Source of the DNA: Mycolicibacter kumamotonensis
GTDB lineage: Bacteria > Actinomycetota > Actinomycetes > Mycobacteriales > Mycobacteriaceae
Length of the DNA stretch: 64,000 nt
Assembly: GCF_002086285.1 (NCBI RefSeq)
Contig: NZ_MVHU01000004.1
Coordinates: 124,001-188,000, forward strand
Reading direction: 5' to 3'
A program made the position numbers and the translations under genes. How positions within the stretch are numbered: the first letter of the stretch is position 1; the number at the start of each line of letters is the position of its first letter. Under the pieces are notes generated by a model. It was not told where the DNA came from. It saw only the letters and a list, made by a program, of their open reading frames with translations, and made no database searches. Below are positions 60,001 through 64,000 of the stretch, piece by piece.

Positions 60001-61111
60001 CAGCAACAAGTTCGCCGCCGGCACCATCCTGGGCGTTTCCGGCGCCGGTGGAAACGGCGGTGCCGGTGGCACCGCGATCACCGGCACCGGCGGCACCGGC
60101 GGCAACGGTGGCGACGGTGGCTCTGCCGCCAGCGACGCCGGGACCCGGGTCATCTGGGGTGGCGCCGGCGGCAACGGCGGCGCCGGTGGCGCGTCCACCG
60201 TCCCGGCCGACGACGGCGACGGCGATGGCGAAGGCGACGGTGGTAGCGGTGACGGCGGCAACGGTGAAACCGCCGCTCCCACCGTCGAATCCGGCAACGG
60301 CGGCGAAGGCGGCAAGGGCGGCGACGGCGGCGTAGGGACCATCACCGCCGGCAGCGGCGGCAACGGGGGTGCCGGCGGCGCCAGTGATGACGGCACGGGC
60401 GGCAAGGGTGGCGACGGCGGCGCTGGCGCGCAAGCCACCGGCTGGAACGACTCCAACGGAGACCTAGCCGGCAAGGGCCAGATCCTCGCCTTCAGCGGCA
60501 GCGGTGGCAACGGCGGCGCCGGCGGTAACGGCGAGACCGGCGGAGCCGGTGGCGAAGGCGGCGAAGGGGCCGACGGCCTGGGCGGAGCCAATATGTTCAG
60601 CTCCGGCGGAACCGGCGGTAATGGTGGCGCCGGAGGTACTGGCACGACCGACATCGGCGGCAAGGGCGGCAAGGGCGGCGACGGCGGCGACGCCACCTGG
60701 CGTGCCCACAACGGCGGTAACGGCGGCGCGGGCGGCAACAGCACCACCGGCGACGGCGGCGACGGCGGCGCCGGCGGCCAGGGCGGCAAGCTGCTCTCTG
60801 GCGGCGGCACCGCTCCGACCAACGGCCAGGCGGCCATCGTCGGCAACGGCGGCAACGGCGGCAACGGCGGCAGCAGCACCGACAAGGACGACCCGGGCAA
60901 CGGCGGCAACGGCGGCCAGGGCGGCAACGGCGGTGACGGCACCGGCAGCATCAAGGGCGGCACCGGTGGAACCGGCGGCACCGGCGGCAGCTCCGGCTCC
61001 GAGAAGGCCGAAACGCCCGAAAAGCCGACCGCTCCGACCGGCACCACCGGTGGCGAAGGCACCGCCGGCACCGACGGCGCCGTACCCAAGCCCGCCGACG
61101 ACGAGAGCTGA
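57080..61111 (+). CDS. Large secreted PGRS-domain protein without a PE domain
   Basis: 1343 residues. ATG 57080 starts a basic stretch (RRAGKRLAG), then a hydrophobic signal ([24 protein letters not shown]), a 100-residue unique part with several Trp-Asp-Phe segments ([32 protein letters not shown]), then about 1,170 residues of GGxGG repeats and a Pro/Glu/Thr tail. The signal and first unique part echo the protein at 19268-21502. No PE domain. It occupies the place where PE17 lies in M. tuberculosis (between Rv1645c and pheS). Function unknown; many GGxGxD units could bind calcium. Confidence 0.87.
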   Translation: MSGRERGQDHARRAGKRLAGAGSTVAAFLAFGMAPLTTAPTAHADLDFDWLTDLFAPASDSTVGWDSSGWDISSWFDSPADPGLAVDTSAFDLSALFNTFFYQPLYTSIDAWIDNPSNAWFVDMVNDWAPAGQIYLGDGADGTAEHANGFDGGIWFGSGGAGYAGEDGVEPGDGGSAGLFGNGGAGGAGWDGQAGGDGGAGGSIMGIGGAGGAGGIGGNGGDGGAAMGWLFGIGGAGGAGGAGDTGADGAPGTWADGGVGGNGGDGAVGGTGGKGGNASGSLFGTGGAGGKGGAGGTGGQGGAGAAGDAEHLDGGTGGNGGAGGAGGAGGEGGKGGTLGSAGATGEDSTINGDGGKGGTGGAGADATADHAAGDGGTGGAGGSGGDAGNGGAGGTGGVGGNGDATHGAGTGGNGGAGGDGGKIGNGGTGGTGGAGGIGGTNGSTAGGDAAVGGQGGVGGKGGASGTDAGNAGNGGVGGVGGAGHDGIKGTNGGPGTAGVNNGNGGNGNQGGNGFDGGQGGQGGAAGELRNDTGNAGTSGDGGAGGAGGAVGAGGDGGNGADGTWDNGGDGNGGNGGQAGANGAEAGNGGAGGAAGGADANNGTGGAHGSLAPSEASKGGNGGNGAAGTAEHVDGGDGGTGGNGAYGGDGGTGGNGGDAFAGSNGKGGDGGNGGNGANSAEGEGAKPSNGGNGGDGGAGGKGAGTGTGGQGGDGGNGGNGGTGVTGSFENGGTGNGGDGFNGGNGGAGGAGGASESGTNGNGGDGGDAGVGGNGGDGAKGQWDEQGQYGSGSGGKGGEAGNNGSAGEGGAAGTGGADSTAGKAGSAGNANGPSDTTPLPQGGKGGDGADGSPTHWNGGAGGDGGAGGVRGTGGTGGNGGDAYSDPDTGIDRATTGGNGGVGGNGGAGGTEQGNGGVGGNGGNGGIGSQYGGTGGAGGAGGAATADGAGGGKGGDGGVGGTATGWKSDGGWGIDGFSNKFAAGTILGVSGAGGNGGAGGTAITGTGGTGGNGGDGGSAASDAGTRVIWGGAGGNGGAGGASTVPADDGDGDGEGDGGSGDGGNGETAAPTVESGNGGEGGKGGDGGVGTITAGSGGNGGAGGASDDGTGGKGGDGGAGAQATGWNDSNGDLAGKGQILAFSGSGGNGGAGGNGETGGAGGEGGEGADGLGGANMFSSGGTGGNGGAGGTGTTDIGGKGGKGGDGGDATWRAHNGGNGGAGGNSTTGDGGDGGAGGQGGKLLSGGGTAPTNGQAAIVGNGGNGGNGGSSTDKDDPGNGGNGGQGGNGGDGTGSIKGGTGGTGGTGGSSGSEKAETPEKPTAPTGTTGGEGTAGTDGAVPKPADDES

Positions 61112-61120
61112 CCCACCGGC

Positions 61121-61153
61121 CGACAGCCCCGCACACCGCGTGCGGGGCTGTCG
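61121..61153. terminator. Terminator hairpin behind the large PGRS gene
   Basis: Perfect 14-bp stem CGACAGCCCCGCAC (61121-61134) and GTGCGGGGCTGTCG (61140-61153) with a 5-base loop. No U-run. It separates the PGRS gene from the pheS promoter, whose -10 is TAAGAT at 61166-61171. Confidence 0.88.
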
Positions 61154-61168
61154 CCGTTAGGCCGATAA

Positions 61169-62274
<1,106 letters not shown>

Positions 62275-62275
<1 letters not shown>

Positions 62276-64000
62276 TGCGTATTCCCTACAGCTGGCTGCG
62301 CGAGACCCTGACCGCGGGCGCGCCGGGCTTCGACCTGTCCGCCGGGGCGTTGGAGCAGGCGCTGCTGCGGGTGGGCCACGAGGTCGAGGCCGTGCACACC
62401 CTGGGGCCGGTCACCGGGCCGCTGAAAGTCGGCCGGGTCGCGCAGATCGAGGAACTCACCGAGTTCAAGAAGCCGATCCGGGCCTGCCGCGTCGACGTCG
62501 GGGAACCCGAGCCGCGTGACATCGTCTGCGGCGCCACCAATTTCGCCGTCGGCGACCTCGTGGTGGTGGCACTGCCCGGCGCGGTGCTGCCCGGCGACTT
62601 CGCCATCGCCACCCGCAAGACCTACGGCCGCACCAGCGACGGGATGATCTGCTCGGCATCCGAAATACGATTGAGCACAGATCATTCCGGCATCCTCGTG
62701 CTGCCGGAGGGCACGGCCGAGCCGGGTGCCGACGCCACCGAGGTGCTGGGCCTCGACGACGTGGTCTACGAGCTGGCCATCACCCCCGACCGCGGCTACT
62801 GCATGTCGGTGCGCGGCCTGGCACGTGATCTGGCAAGTGCGCTGGATCTGGACTTCGTCGACCCCGCTGTGGTGCCCGCCCTGCCCGCCGAGGGCCAGGC
62901 GTGGCCGCTGAGCGTGCAACCGGATACCGGGGTGCGCCGCTTCGCGCTGCGCGGGGTCACCGGGATCGACCCGGCGGCGGTGTCGCCGTGGTGGCTGCAG
63001 CGCCGCCTGCTGCTCTGCGGTATCCGGGCGATCTCCCCGGCCGTCGACGCCACCAACTACGTGATGCTCGAACTCGGCCACCCGATGCACGCCCACGACC
63101 GGGCGCGGATCACCGGCGGATTCGACGTCCGCTTCGCCCGCCCCGGCGAGACCGTCACCACATTGGACGACATCGAACGCAAGCTGGAACCCGTCGACGT
63201 GCTGATCGTCGACGACGTCGCCACCGCCGCGATCGGCGGCGTGATGGGCTCGGGCAGCACCGAGATGCGTGACGACTCAACCGATGTGCTGCTGGAGGCC
63301 GCGATCTGGGATCCCGCGGCGGTATCGCGGACCGCACGGCGGCTGCACCTGCCCAGTGAGGCGGCCCGACGCTACGAACGGTCCGTGGACCCGGCCATCT
63401 CGGTGGCTGTGCTGGACCGCTGCGCGGCACTGCTGGCCGAGATCGCCGGGGGAGTCGTCGAACCCACCCTGACCGATTGGCGGGGCGATCCCCCGGTGTC
63501 CGACTGGTCGCAGCCGGCGATCCAGATCGCCGCGGACCTGCCGGATCGCGTCGCCGGGGTGAGCTACCCCGAGGGCACCACCGCACGGCGGCTGACCCAG
63601 ATCGGCTGCGCGGTCTTGGCCGCGGGAGGCACCCTGACCGTCACCCCGCCGAGCTGGCGCCCGGACCTGCGTCAGCCCGCCGACCTGGTCGAGGAGGTGC
63701 TGCGGCTCGAAGGGCTGGAATCCATTCCCTCGGTGCTGCCTGCGGCGCCGGCCGGGCGGGGACTGACCGACGTGCAGCGACGCCGCCGCGCGATCGGCAA
63801 GTCGCTGGCGCTGGCCGGCTACGTCGAGGTGCTCACCACACCGTTTCTGCCCGCCGGGGTGTTCGACACCTGGGGGCTGGCCGGCGACGACCCGCGCCGC
63901 ACCACGGTGTCGGTGCTCAACCCCCTGGAGGCCGACCGGCCGGCACTGGCCAGCACACTGCTGCCCGGCCTGCTGGAAGCTTTGGGGCGCAACGTGTCCC
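62275..64000 (+). CDS. pheT: Phenylalanyl-tRNA synthetase beta chain, 3' end outside window
   Basis: First 575 residues; the frame is open to the window edge. [17 protein letters not shown] starts the domain B1; an EMAP-like tRNA-binding domain (about 45-160; [38 protein letters not shown]) is followed by B3/B4 editing domains (about 220-400; [52 protein letters not shown]) and B5 (about 415-490). The catalytic-like end is missing only because of the window cut. It forms the alpha2-beta2 synthetase with PheS. Confidence 0.97.

Noticed and set aside
57600-61000. CRISPR-like or satellite repeats
   Set aside because: The periodicity is in-frame GGxGG codons of varying sequence, with no constant repeat and spacer.
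57083-61134. Long minus-strand open frames across the large PGRS gene
   Set aside because: Same repeat shadow effect, with Pro/Ala-only or Ala/Val-only compositions and no start context.

Overview
The window is high-GC actinobacterial DNA and clearly mycobacterial. It carries a complete Pup-proteasome locus (mpa, dop, pup, prcB, prcA), glycine-rich PGRS proteins, LppK/Mtb12-type exported proteins, LysX and a CoaE-GrpB fusion. Gene order, compared from memory with M. tuberculosis, follows two blocks: Rv2129c down to Rv2109c (1-18.5 kb), then Rv1627c up to Rv1650 (25.8-64 kb). They are joined by a 19.2-25.7 kb accessory stretch not found together in M. tuberculosis. I take it to be an environmental or M. 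terrae-complex-like mycobacterium; the species cannot be fixed from sequence reading alone.

Layout. 1-7.4 kb: end of an SDR gene, a PAC2 gene, metH behind a probable S-adenosylhomocysteine riboswitch, a HAD phosphatase with a repeat-derived tail, hisE and hisG. 7.4-11.8 kb: DUF4126 membrane protein, thioesterase, RecB-like nuclease with a PafBC-type DNA-damage promoter, trmI, DUF503, and two tandem paralogous exported proteins. 11.9-19.2 kb: mpa, a divergent membrane-protein/TetR pair around a perfect operator, then dop, pup-prcB-prcA with overlapping starts, and a GntR regulator 8 bp behind prcA. 19.2-25.7 kb: a PE-less PGRS protein, a GjpA-like exported protein, an AT-rich intergenic region with an exact KstR-type box, a rifampicin-phosphotransferase-like enzyme and a DUF167 protein.

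25.8-43.3 kb: a thiolase/DUF35 pair with its own KstR-type box, a PknH-C-like exported protein, polA, a PrsW-type protease, rpsA, coaE, uvrB, an MFS transporter, a LAM-cap-type mannosyltransferase, a universal stress protein and an AT-richer MbcA/RES toxin-antitoxin pair. 43.3-56.9 kb: metallo-beta-lactamase, uvrA, an HTH_42 protein, lysX, an attenuator-like leader before infC-rpmI-rplT (infC starts at ATC), tsnR, a DUF2236 protein and an adenylate cyclase. 57-64 kb: a 1343-residue PGRS protein, then pheS and pheT (cut by the window edge).

Themes. Three DNA-repair genes (recB-like, uvrA, uvrB) have TTGTC...N8...TAnnnT promoters of the RecA-NDp/PafBC class. Several genes look leaderless. Translation genes sit behind structured leaders. 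A dispersed palindromic repeat, with 9-15 bp arms in two copies, recurs in intergenic DNA and forms the end of one protein. No rRNA, tRNA, CRISPR array or insertion sequence was recognised.
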